From positions 3,809 to 67,808 of the forward strand of contig CAKSEL010000013.1 in the NCBI GenBank assembly GCA_934446675.1: a DNA stretch of 64,000 bases. Reading direction: 5' to 3'. This DNA is from an uncultured Eubacteriales bacterium (GTDB lineage: Bacteria; Bacillota; Clostridia; Oscillospirales; CAG-382). This document shows positions 26,032-34,277 of the stretch, piece after piece (position 1 is the first letter of the stretch; the number at the start of each line of letters is the position of its first letter). The translations under genes were made by a program, and so were the position numbers. The notes under the pieces were generated by a model, which made no database searches, was not told where the DNA came from, and saw nothing but the letters and a program-made list of their open reading frames with translations.

Positions 26032-26499
26032 TCAATATCTGTAATGAGCGAACGCCTTGTTTGCGTCTGCCATCTTATGGGTATCTTCACGCTTCTTTAC
26101 AGCGGATCCGAGTCCGTTGCAAGCGTCCATTATCTCGCCCGCGAGACGTTCAGCCATCTTCTTTTCGCTTCTGGCACGCGAATATGTGGTCAGCCAGCGA
26201 AGTCCGAGGGTCTGTCTTCTTTCGGGTCTTACTTCGATCGGCACCTGGTATGTCGAACCGCCTACACGGCGAGCCTTGACTTCCAGCACCGGCATAATGT
26301 TTTCGAGAGCCTTCTGGAATGCTTCCAGCGGATCTCCCATCTTTTCATTTATGATCGCAAATGCGTCATAGACAATTTTCTGAGCTACGCCCTTCTTACC
26401 GTCGTACATAATGTTATTGATAAGCTTTGTTACAAGCTTGGAATTGTACATAGGATCGGGCAGTACGTCTCTCTTGGGTACATTACCTCTTCTCGGCAC
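26032..26499 (-). CDS. rpsG: 30S ribosomal protein S7
   Basis: 155 aa, the usual length. Binds the 3' major domain of 16S rRNA and sits at the decoding head. Recognised by PRRGNVPKRDVLPDP at the start and RWLTTYSRARSEKKM near residue 105. The true start is a GTG at 26499 with GGAGGG 8 bases upstream; an upstream in-frame ATG (26532) would add 11 residues ahead of the conserved start and overlap that ribosome site. It lies between rpsL (180-bp gap) and fusA. Confidence 0.97.
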   Translation of the reverse strand: MPRRGNVPKRDVLPDPMYNSKLVTKLINNIMYDGKKGVAQKIVYDAFAIINEKMGDPLEAFQKALENIMPVLEVKARRVGGSTYQVPIEVRPERRQTLGLRWLTTYSRARSEKKMAERLAGEIMDACNGLGSAVKKREDTHKMADANKAFAHYRY

Positions 26500-26679
26500 T
26501 TGTATTCCCTCCTTCACAAAAAATGAATTCACAGGTACTCGAAATGATTACCGTATTCCGTCAGCACTTTCTAATGAGGCAAGCACCTTTATTTAAAGTG
26601 CGGCAACCTCTTTAAAATACCAACCGACACTCCGCTGAATTAAACGAAGCGTCCGAAAAGAAAAAGTCAGATCAAAAAA

Positions 26680-27102
26680 TTACTTCTTTGCAGCTTTTTC
26701 ACGCTTTGCGCCGTACTTGGAACGCGACTGATTTCTCTTGGCAACGCCCTGAGTATCGAGAGTTCCGCGAATGATGTGGTAACGGACACCGGGCAGGTCC
26801 TTAACTCTTCCGCCTCTGATGAGTACGACAGAGTGTTCCTGAAGGTTATGTCCGATTCCGGGGATATACGAGGTAACTTCAATACCGTTGGTAAGGCGGA
26901 CTCTTGCGATCTTACGAAGAGCAGAGTTAGGCTTTTTAGGGGTCTTTGTCGAAACCTTTGTGCAAACGCCTCTCTTCTGAGGTGCGCTTACGTCGGTCGT
27001 TCTCTTTGTAAGGGTGTTGAGACCTTTCTGGAGAGCAGGAGACTTAGACTTGTAGGAAGCCTGTTCACGTCCTTTTCTGACTAACTGGTTGAATGTTGGC
27101 AT
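26680..27102 (-). CDS. rpsL: 30S ribosomal protein S12
   Basis: 140 aa decoding-centre protein. TTKTPKKPNSALRK holds the lysine usually linked to streptomycin resistance, and GRVKDLPGVRYH the second site; both look wild type. The start at 27102 (MPTFNQLVRKG) has AAAGGAG 7-8 bases upstream; a longer in-frame ATG at 27177 is rejected. First gene of the str operon under a strong promoter. The 180-bp gap to rpsG shows no hairpin that I trust. Confidence 0.98.
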   Translation of the reverse strand: MPTFNQLVRKGREQASYKSKSPALQKGLNTLTKRTTDVSAPQKRGVCTKVSTKTPKKPNSALRKIARVRLTNGIEVTSYIPGIGHNLQEHSVVLIRGGRVKDLPGVRYHIIRGTLDTQGVAKRNQSRSKYGAKREKAAKK

Positions 27103-27184
27103 ACCGCAGCTCCTTTCAAAATTATTATCAATTTCGTGTATTTTTATGCCATTCCGACACTTAAACACACTAATCAACTATTGA

Positions 27185-27213
27185 ATTCTACTACAACAGT
27201 TCCGTTTTGTCAA
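27185..27213 (-). promoter_or_regulatory. Promoter of the rpsL-rpsG-fusA-tuf operon
   Basis: Minus strand TTGACA (27208-27213), 17-bp spacer, TAGAAT (27185-27190), about 85 bp before rpsL. Confidence 0.85.
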
Positions 27214-27322
27214 GAGTTTTTTAAAAAAATGCGTAATTTGATCGTTCAAACAGCGGTTATATCGCAAAAATATGTTTCGGAACCGTCTGTAAGTACGTAT
27301 TTTTTCAATCACGCAAAAAACC

Positions 27323-30085
27323 TTATGCATTTTGCGTGACGTCCAATGTTTTTTCTTTTTCTGTGACCGTCGTCAAAACGCCCTCTTCTTTCTTTATCCT
27401 TTCTATTTCCTCCTCAATAATTCTGCCGAAGGTTTTTTCGTCGATCTCGGATTCCGCAACCTTTTCCGCAGCAACGGATTTATCTGCAAAAACGTCAAAT
27501 ACAAGCTGTTTTTGCTCAAGTATCTCATTAATATGCTCATCAACGGTATCTTCGCACAGCAATCTGTAAACCAGCACGCTCCTTGCCTGTCCCATACGGT
27601 AGGCACGCGAAACAGCCTGGTTTTCAACAGAGGGTTTAAACTGAGGCTCGCAGATAATAACAACACTGGCGGACTGAATGTTAAGTCCCGTTCCGCCGGA
27701 CTGAATCTGCGAACAAAGTACAGTTCCGGCAGGAGCTTTGTCAAACTCATCAATAATCTCCTGGCGCCTCTGCGGAGAAATACGTCCGTTGATCGGATTG
27801 AGACACCTTGTTCCCAAATAATCATGTATCTTTTTTATTGTATCGAGGAAGAACGAGAACACCAGTATTTTTCGTCCCTCACTTTCCGCCTCGTTTATTA
27901 TTTCCATAAGCTTCTGAGCCTTGCATGAATCGTCAAGATCATCAACCTGCCACGAAAGCCTGCGGATTTCCATATAATTTTTACCAAATAAACTTCTTAT
28001 ATACTCCGAGCGTTCATTCTCAGACGTGAGCTGGCACCACTCATTCTTTTCGATAAGCTCCGGCAATTCCGTAAGCACATCTTCTCTTTTTCTGCGGTAA
28101 TAGACAGGCGCGATTTTTTCTCTGAACTGCGGCGCAGCCGACATAAATGCAATACCGCTTATCTGCTTCGCGATTTCCGGGCGAAGAACTTCAATCAGGG
28201 AAATCATTTCTTCAACATTGTTTTCAAGCGCCGTACCCGTCATAAACAGTATTCTTTTTGCAAACGAGCACAGTGCTCTGACATTTTTTGATCTGGCAGC
28301 GTTTATATTCTTTATAAAATGCGCCTCGTCCACAACAATCATATCAAATTTAAACTCATCTTCAAATTCAAAAATTCCGGTGGTTTCAAATGTTGTTACA
28401 GCAACTCCTCCGTTTTTCCGCCACGCTTTCAAAGCACCCGCACGTCCCGGTCCGTGAACCTTTATCACTCTGAGTTTGCTCTTGGAAGCAATTTCCTTGC
28501 ACCAGTTAGGCAAAACACTTGCGGGGCATACAACAATAAAGTGCGCAGCCCCGACGTTTTTCAGCGAAACCATTGCGGCAATCGCCTGTACGGTTTTTCC
28601 GAGACCCATTTCATCACCGAGCAGAACGCGTCCCTGGTGCAAAATATATTTTACGCCCCATTCCTGATAACGTCTGAGTTCGCAGTTCAGTCCGTCCGGG
28701 AAAAAGCACTCATCCTGGATTTCACGCGCCAGTTCCTCCGGCAAACCGTACAAAACATCATCATTTCCGAGAAGTCCCGGAACGATTTCCTCAAGAATAT
28801 TGTAATACGAAATTGAGTTTTCGGAAAAATCCGCCCAGATATCCGAGTTTTTCGGCAGAGCCGTTCTTTCAAGTTCAGAGATAAGAACATTTGCGGTATG
28901 TATATACTCATCACACGCCTGTCCCGAAAGGAACTCATAAGATTCCTGCATTTCGGATTTCTCCGCAGCGCTGTAAAACAGCCATTCCTTACAGTTTCCG
29001 GCTTTCTTCAAATTTGCAGCCGCGCTTTCAATCTGCGCGCCGGACGCATTTTTCAGTTCATTTATGCGCGCAATGGTTTCCGACTTCTTTCTGTACAAGT
29101 ACAACACCGAAACAAGTTTCCCGGATTCCTTTGTTTTATTGTCAAAGCTGAGTTTTATCTTTACTTCGCTTTGTGCCTTTAACGCAAAATTTTTTGCGGT
29201 TTTCTTTATTGTATAAGCGGCATCTTCGCTGATTCCGTAAACGGACATAAGCTGATATTCCTGAGCCGCATACAAATCCGCCATAGAATTATATCCGGCA
29301 TCGCGAAGCGCCTTTACACGTATTCCGCCCTTTTCCCTGTTCAGTTCTTCAACGGGAATTGCTCTCAGTATATTAAGAGTTTCGGCGGCCGCCATTTTTT
29401 CCGCCGCTTTTTTTATATCATCTTTCAGCGGCTGCACGGATTCTTCCGCAGCACTTAGTCTTTCTCCGGACTTCAGCACATCGGCAATAAGGTTTTCAAT
29501 TTCAGGTAATTTTCGTCTCGAAACCGACGGCGAACAGCGTTTAAAAGCCTTATGATACTCAGGTATGCGCGTATAAAAATCATTTAATATGTCCGGCGGC
29601 AGATTCTTCTCCTGACCGCTTATACTGTCGTCAAGTATTTTAATGAGCTGCGTATAATTTGCGTCACGGAGTTTTTCGGTGAGATATTCATACGCTTCGT
29701 TAGCCGAATTTTTCTTCTGCTGAGACGAAAAAGCTCCGAAAACACCCGTAACAGCCGACAGTGCGCCGATCGCTGCATTTATATCATCAGCATTATTGCG
29801 CTTTATCGACATACATTCCGTTACAAGCGGACTTAATGCAATATACATATAAATTGATTCGGCAAGCTGAGACAAGCTTAAATCGTCAGAATCCGATTTT
29901 CCATAGATAAGCTCATCGCGTTCAATTCTCTGAAAAGTACCGTTTATATCGAGCTTATCCGACAGTTCGGCTATCTTTTCTTTGTATTTATCCAAAACGC
30001 CGATGCATTTCAAAAGTTTCTCAAGCAGTTCTTTATGCTGTTTTATAAGCAACTTTGCGTCCTTTGATGTAAAATTCCGTGCCAA
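27323..30085 (-). CDS. SNF2/Rad54-family DEAD-like helicase
   Basis: 920 aa. The start is a TTG at 30085 with CGGAGG about 7 bases upstream; a longer frame would place that site inside the gene. The N-terminal 470 residues are a coiled-coil-rich region of unknown type with a helix-hairpin-helix-like stretch near 265-300 (ALRDAGYNSMADLYAAQEY). Then the SNF2 ATPase: motif I LGDEMGLGKTVQ near 490, DEAH (VVDEAHFIKN) near 585, motif V QIQSGGTGLNIQSA near 795, and motif VI QAVSRAYRMGQ near 825. Such proteins move along DNA and remodel bound proteins. It stands alone; no defence genes are adjacent, so I do not assign a defence role. Confidence 0.9.
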   Translation of the reverse strand: MARNFTSKDAKLLIKQHKELLEKLLKCIGVLDKYKEKIAELSDKLDINGTFQRIERDELIYGKSDSDDLSLSQLAESIYMYIALSPLVTECMSIKRNNADDINAAIGALSAVTGVFGAFSSQQKKNSANEAYEYLTEKLRDANYTQLIKILDDSISGQEKNLPPDILNDFYTRIPEYHKAFKRCSPSVSRRKLPEIENLIADVLKSGERLSAAEESVQPLKDDIKKAAEKMAAAETLNILRAIPVEELNREKGGIRVKALRDAGYNSMADLYAAQEYQLMSVYGISEDAAYTIKKTAKNFALKAQSEVKIKLSFDNKTKESGKLVSVLYLYRKKSETIARINELKNASGAQIESAAANLKKAGNCKEWLFYSAAEKSEMQESYEFLSGQACDEYIHTANVLISELERTALPKNSDIWADFSENSISYYNILEEIVPGLLGNDDVLYGLPEELAREIQDECFFPDGLNCELRRYQEWGVKYILHQGRVLLGDEMGLGKTVQAIAAMVSLKNVGAAHFIVVCPASVLPNWCKEIASKSKLRVIKVHGPGRAGALKAWRKNGGVAVTTFETTGIFEFEDEFKFDMIVVDEAHFIKNINAARSKNVRALCSFAKRILFMTGTALENNVEEMISLIEVLRPEIAKQISGIAFMSAAPQFREKIAPVYYRRKREDVLTELPELIEKNEWCQLTSENERSEYIRSLFGKNYMEIRRLSWQVDDLDDSCKAQKLMEIINEAESEGRKILVFSFFLDTIKKIHDYLGTRCLNPINGRISPQRRQEIIDEFDKAPAGTVLCSQIQSGGTGLNIQSASVVIICEPQFKPSVENQAVSRAYRMGQARSVLVYRLLCEDTVDEHINEILEQKQLVFDVFADKSVAAEKVAESEIDEKTFGRIIEEEIERIKKEEGVLTTVTEKEKTLDVTQNA

Positions 30086-30332
30086 AACAAACCTCCGACT
30101 TATTAACAATCAAAATTTCAAATTACAGTTTCTCGAATCTGCATTTTATAATATATCATATATCCATCGAAAATTCAACAAAAAACTGCCCCGGCATACT
30201 CCGTTTTCCTTCGCCATATATTCACACCGAAATTTTGTCAGCCGCGTATTCTTTGCGCAAAAAACCCGCCGGCTGTAAAAAACCGGCAGGTCTGCATTAT
30301 ATCCGTCGTTTCTTGGGCGGACAGAACCGCAT

Positions 30333-30659
30333 TTATCTGAGTTCTCCGTTTACAAGTCCCTTTTTGAGACCGTTTTTAAGTCCGTTTGCCGTACCCTTGG
30401 AAAGTCCGTTTTTAGCTCCGTCTTTAAGACCTGCTTTAAGCCCTTCCTTCTTTCCTTCTTTGAGTCCCTGTTTCGCACCGCCGGCAAGACCGTTCTTATA
30501 TCCGTCTTTGAGTCCGTTTTTGAGACCTTCTTCAAGCACGGTCACGGTTTTGACGCCGCTGTTTTCCGTATCGGTCTCCTGCGCTCCGGCGCATACCGCC
30601 GCAGCCGTGCAGATGCATAATGCAGCAAGGGCGCCTGCTATGATTCTGGTTTTTTTCAT
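30333..30659 (-). CDS. Small secreted protein with a Gly-every-fourth-residue repeat
   Basis: 108 aa. A signal peptide (residues 1-25, ending CAGA) is followed by a short acidic linker and then 16 glycines exactly four apart from residue 45 to 105. The repeat is GLKN/GLKD/GYKN-like, rich in Lys. This GX3 register recalls the deca-GX3 motif of eukaryotic Yae1/Lto1, but here on an exported, basic protein. No known bacterial family comes to mind. GAGG lies upstream of the ATG. It is located between the SNF2 gene and a sensor kinase, same strand. Role unknown; a cell-wall or polyanion-binding helix is conceivable. Confidence 0.75.
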   Translation of the reverse strand: MKKTRIIAGALAALCICTAAAVCAGAQETDTENSGVKTVTVLEEGLKNGLKDGYKNGLAGGAKQGLKEGKKEGLKAGLKDGAKNGLSKGTANGLKNGLKKGLVNGELR

Positions 30660-30771
30660 GACTGATTACCTCTTTCTTATAAATTTAAAATTTATATCAA
30701 GAAAGGCGGCGCGCTTGCTTTTCTTAACATCTCATTTTCCGCACCGCGTATTCCCGCGGCGTTTTCACGGC

Positions 30772-31947
30772 TTATTTCAGTATTGCCGTGGCTCTGAAAA
30801 CATCTTTCCGCGGCATATCTATAACCAGCTTTCCCCCGTGGTTCTGCGCAACCGCATTTGCCACCGAAAGCCCTATTCCGAAGCCTTTGACGCCGGAATT
30901 TTCTCCTGTACGGTAAAATCTGTCTGACAGCCGCGAAAGTTTTTCCTTATCAATATACTGTGCGGTATTCTCAACCGTAAATCTCACTCCCTTATGCTCG
31001 CGCACAAGGCTTACGCGTATTTTTCCGCCGTCGGTACAGTATTTGAAGGCGTTATCCGCAAGAGCCGACATAAGTTCTCTTACCGCGTTCTGATCTCCGT
31101 TGTACGAAAGACCCGGGATTATGTCTGTTTCAAGCGTTTTTCCCTTTTCAAGCGCCACGGCACGGTAGGAATCGCAGATGTCAGACGCAAGATCCGATAC
31201 GGGAAATTCTATTCTGACAATGCCCGTGCTCTGTTCCTCGGCGCGTGCAAGATACACAAGCTTTCGCGTCATTTCTGTCATATACGACGTCTGCTTCATT
31301 ATATCCGACAGCCATTCGTTCTCTCCGATTTCGGATTCAAGCAGCTGTGCATCTGCGTTTATCACGGTAAGCGGAGTTTTAAGCTCATGGCTTGCTGAGG
31401 TTATAAATTCCTTTTGTTTCTGCCTGTTTTTTACAATCGGCGACACGACCTTGCCGGAAACCGCAGCTAAAACCGCCGTCATAAAGACAATACCCGACGC
31501 AGACACGATTATGAGCGTTGCGCAATTTCCGCGGAAAGCCTCAAGAGCCATAAAACGCGACAGAAACGTTATTTTTATCTTTCCGTTCTGCCTTATTACC
31601 GCGTAACGGTATCCGTCCTCATATCCGGCAAGAGTTTTTTTGGCTATGACACTCTTTGCGTATTCCGCCGCCTTTTTTCTTCTCACAAGCGACGTATGCG
31701 ACAGATCCGTTTCGGTCTTTTTGCTCTGTATATCGTATGTCACTTCAAAATACCGGGCGTCGCCGATTTCGGGAGAATCCGAACCGCTTTGAACAAGCCC
31801 GATTATCCTGTCGGCTTTGCGCGTTATCTGACTGTAATTTCTGTAAATGCTGAAAGAAACTATCACGGTCTGCAAAACCGCAAGAGCTGCGGCGGCTATG
31901 AGAACAAATCTCATCTGAAGACGAAACTTAACGGAAAACTTTTTCAC
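30772..31947 (-). CDS. Sensor histidine kinase of a two-component pair
   Basis: 391 aa, GTG start with GGAGGACAG upstream, overlapping the regulator stop by 4 bp (GTGA), so translation is coupled. TM1 (about 10-30), a sensor loop of about 110 residues, TM2 (about 140-165), a HisKA box TSASHELKTPLTV with His near 187, and an HATPase with GIGLSVANAVAQNHGG. The partner regulator directly upstream has lost its 5' end, which may leave this kinase without a working target. Signal unknown. Confidence 0.93.
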   Translation of the reverse strand: MKKFSVKFRLQMRFVLIAAAALAVLQTVIVSFSIYRNYSQITRKADRIIGLVQSGSDSPEIGDARYFEVTYDIQSKKTETDLSHTSLVRRKKAAEYAKSVIAKKTLAGYEDGYRYAVIRQNGKIKITFLSRFMALEAFRGNCATLIIVSASGIVFMTAVLAAVSGKVVSPIVKNRQKQKEFITSASHELKTPLTVINADAQLLESEIGENEWLSDIMKQTSYMTEMTRKLVYLARAEEQSTGIVRIEFPVSDLASDICDSYRAVALEKGKTLETDIIPGLSYNGDQNAVRELMSALADNAFKYCTDGGKIRVSLVREHKGVRFTVENTAQYIDKEKLSRLSDRFYRTGENSGVKGFGIGLSVANAVAQNHGGKLVIDMPRKDVFRATAILK

Positions 31948-32414
31948 GTCCTGTCCTCCTCAAGTATATATCCGGCGCCGCGCATGGTTGAAATTTTCAG
32001 ATCCGAGCCTATTGCGGCAAGCTTTTTTCTTAAGTATGATATATATGTCCAGACCGTATTGTCCTCCGCACGGCTGTCGGGATCCCATATGTTTTCGAGA
32101 ATATGCGACTGCGGAATTATTCTTCTCGGATTTCTCATAAGCAGCAGCATGGTCTGATATTCCTTGTTTGCAAGCTTATACGAGCCTCCGGGCGCGGACA
32201 GTTCAAACGAACCCGTATTGAGAGACGTGTTCCCGAAAGACAGCACGCTGTTTTGCTGAACGTCCGGCTGTCTTGTCATTGCGCGTATTCTCGCAAGCAG
32301 CTCCCTGACATCAAAAGGCTTTGTCAGATAGTCGTTTGCGCCGGCGTCAAGTCCCGACACCTTGTCGTCGATCTCGGATTTTGCCGTAAGCAGCAGCACC
32401 GGGGTTGAAATGTG
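31944..32414 (-). pseudogene. OmpR-family response regulator, 5'-truncated
   Basis: The readable product begins within the receiver domain (ISTPVLLLTAKSE) and continues through the conserved K (DYLTKPF) and a complete winged-helix DNA-binding domain (YKLANKEYQTM ... YISYLRKKL). Roughly the first 70 residues, including the phospho-accepting Asp, are missing. Receiver-like residues (H-I-S-T-P) extend upstream of the only possible start (GTG at 32399), and a stop lies a few codons before them. This points to a deletion, not a natural short form. A sigma-A promoter sits right at the junction. A DNA-binding-only product or an assembly error remain possible. Confidence 0.8.
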
Positions 32415-32418
32415 CTTT

Positions 32419-32448
32419 ATTATATAATGCGCACATACGTTTTGTCAA
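32419..32448 (-). promoter_or_regulatory. Promoter immediately before the truncated regulator
   Basis: Minus strand TTGACA (32443-32448), 18-bp spacer, TATAAT (32419-32424). The start would fall only about 10-15 nt from the first possible start codon, leaving no room for a ribosome site. Confidence 0.7.
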
Positions 32449-32574
32449 CGCCGCAATTTTTCCGGAAAGTTATAAAAATTTAAGCTTGCATTAAGGTTTG
32501 CAGGCTAAAATGAAGTCACAAAAAGAAAATGCGGCGCAAAAAGCCGCCGGTATATATCAGAGAGGAGAAACACC

Positions 32575-34179
32575 ATGAAAAAAAGCAGAAAAATTTTAAG
32601 TCTCATCTTATCCGCAGTAACGGCAGTGTCCGCGATCTCCGCGGCAAATACCGTATCATATGCCGCAAATATGTTTCAGAACAGCGACTTTGTCGAAACC
32701 GAGCAGCCCGAACTTAACGACGAAACAAAGCAGCTTATCGCGCTGTGGCAGAAAAATCCGACGCAGGAAAATTACCTTAATCTGCGCGATATGGTTATTG
32801 TAAATTACAACGCGGTGCTTGCAAGAAAAGAACAAAAGCTTGCGGAGCTTAAATCCGAAACGCAGGGAAAACCGGGCGGCGAAGAGATCGTTGCCGAAAT
32901 GGAGGAAATAGTGCAGGATATGTACATAACCTACTGGAACCGCATAAACAGCAGTATGCTCCGGTTTACCGACCCAAGACTTCTTAAATGGAAAATATCC
33001 GACGCCGAAAACTACGAATACATACCCGTAATGGGCGCCGGTCAGAGCATATACATAAAACGCACTCCCGTAACCAATGCGGAATACGCGCAATACCTTG
33101 CGGAAACCGGCGCGGAGGCTCCGTCAAACTTTGAACATGGCACATATCCCGAAGGAGAACAGGATTATCCCGTAAACTTTGTTTCGTATGAGGACGCCGC
33201 CGCATACTGCGAATGGCTGACCGAAAAAGACGGCGTAAATACTTACAGACTTCCGAGCGAGAGCGAATGGGAGCTTGCCGCGGGCCATATGCCCAAAGAC
33301 GCCGACTTCAACTGCGGTATCAACAGCGGCAGAACGCCCGTGGACGAATTTTCCGACGTTACAAGAGGCGCGCACGGCGCTGTCGATTTCTGGGGAAACG
33401 TCTGGGAATGGACTTCGACCGTCAGAACCGTATATGACGACGGAGAAACGGCGCTCGGAGTAAAGGGCGGCTCATGGTTTTCGGACAGAACCGACTGCCG
33501 CACCGAATACCGCGGCGAAGAACGCGACGCACTCGGACACTATGCCGATGTAGACTTCAGAGTCGTGCGCGTAAACGGCGGCAATGAGCCGGAAGAACAG
33601 ATCGACACCGTAAATCTTGACGCGCCGGCAGTCACGGCATTTTCTTTCTCGGAAAACAGCATTACACTTTTATGGGAAAGCGTAAAGGACGCCGTTGAAT
33701 ATCAGATTTTTGAATATGATAAAAACACCGGTCTTGTAACCATGCTCGGCAGAACCGCAGACACCTCTTACACAGCAAGCTCTCTCGAAAACGGCAGCAC
33801 TCACTCTTATATCGTTCAGCCGATATCATATACCGCCATTGCCGATAACGTAAACGGCGAAAACAGCGTCGGCGCGACCTGCGCAAGCATACCCGAAGGC
33901 ACGGTCATTCCGAAGATTTCCTACGATTACGGCACATCGCGTCTTACCCTTTCATGGGAAAACTCCGGCGCAGCAGATACATATTATATTTACCGTTACC
34001 ACCCGGAATCCGGCACGCTTTCAAGACCGAGAACCGCCCAAAACAAGACCTCTTACTCGTACAGAAACTCAAAGTCCGGAAAAACCTACTCGTTTTTGGT
34101 AACATCATCGGAAATTACCGACCGCAAAAACTTTAACGGCGCAGGAACGGTATCGGTCTTTATACCCGATAATAATTAA
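32575..34179 (+). CDS. Secreted protein with formylglycine-generating-enzyme-like domain and Fn3-like repeats
   Basis: 534 aa. Signal peptide (1-30), a helical N-terminal region, then an FGE/SUMF1-type domain (about 145-345). It is recognised by RTPVTNAEYAQYL, PVNFVSYEDAAAYCEWL, YRLPSESEWELAAG, FWGNVWEWTST, VKGGSWF and DFRVVRV. Two fibronectin-III-like modules follow (about 355-440 and 450-530). In true FGEs the domain oxidises a sulfatase Cys; many bacterial members bind ligands or have other chemistry. The paired active cysteines of FGE are not evident. AGGAG precedes the ATG. It is divergent from the two-component genes, which may once have controlled it. Confidence 0.88.
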   Translation: MKKSRKILSLILSAVTAVSAISAANTVSYAANMFQNSDFVETEQPELNDETKQLIALWQKNPTQENYLNLRDMVIVNYNAVLARKEQKLAELKSETQGKPGGEEIVAEMEEIVQDMYITYWNRINSSMLRFTDPRLLKWKISDAENYEYIPVMGAGQSIYIKRTPVTNAEYAQYLAETGAEAPSNFEHGTYPEGEQDYPVNFVSYEDAAAYCEWLTEKDGVNTYRLPSESEWELAAGHMPKDADFNCGINSGRTPVDEFSDVTRGAHGAVDFWGNVWEWTSTVRTVYDDGETALGVKGGSWFSDRTDCRTEYRGEERDALGHYADVDFRVVRVNGGNEPEEQIDTVNLDAPAVTAFSFSENSITLLWESVKDAVEYQIFEYDKNTGLVTMLGRTADTSYTASSLENGSTHSYIVQPISYTAIADNVNGENSVGATCASIPEGTVIPKISYDYGTSRLTLSWENSGAADTYYIYRYHPESGTLSRPRTAQNKTSYSYRNSKSGKTYSFLVTSSEITDRKNFNGAGTVSVFIPDNN

Positions 34180-34205
34180 TTCTTTAACTAATATAAGCGC
34201 AAAAT

Positions 34206-34272
34206 CCCTCCGCATATTGTAAAAGTCCCGGAAAATCGGGTGCAAAAACAATATAACGGAGGGTGTTTTTTA
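34206..34272 (+). terminator. Terminator of the FGE-like gene
   Basis: A long stem CCCTCCG-c-ATATTGT with ACAATAT-a-ACGGAGGG, an inner CCCG/CGGG hairpin, then TGTTTTTT. It lies between convergent genes. Confidence 0.85.
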
Positions 34273-34277
34273 TTCCT

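Noticed and set aside
22803..26526. Long antisense open frames opposite tuf, fusA and rpsG (up to 326 codons)
   Set aside because: They mirror highly biased codons of the real genes, have no family resemblance and no ribosome sites.
27323..30085. Phage-defence system around the SNF2 helicase
   Set aside because: No nuclease, methylase, protease or other defence partner lies next to it; neighbours are the rpsL operon and a small secreted protein.
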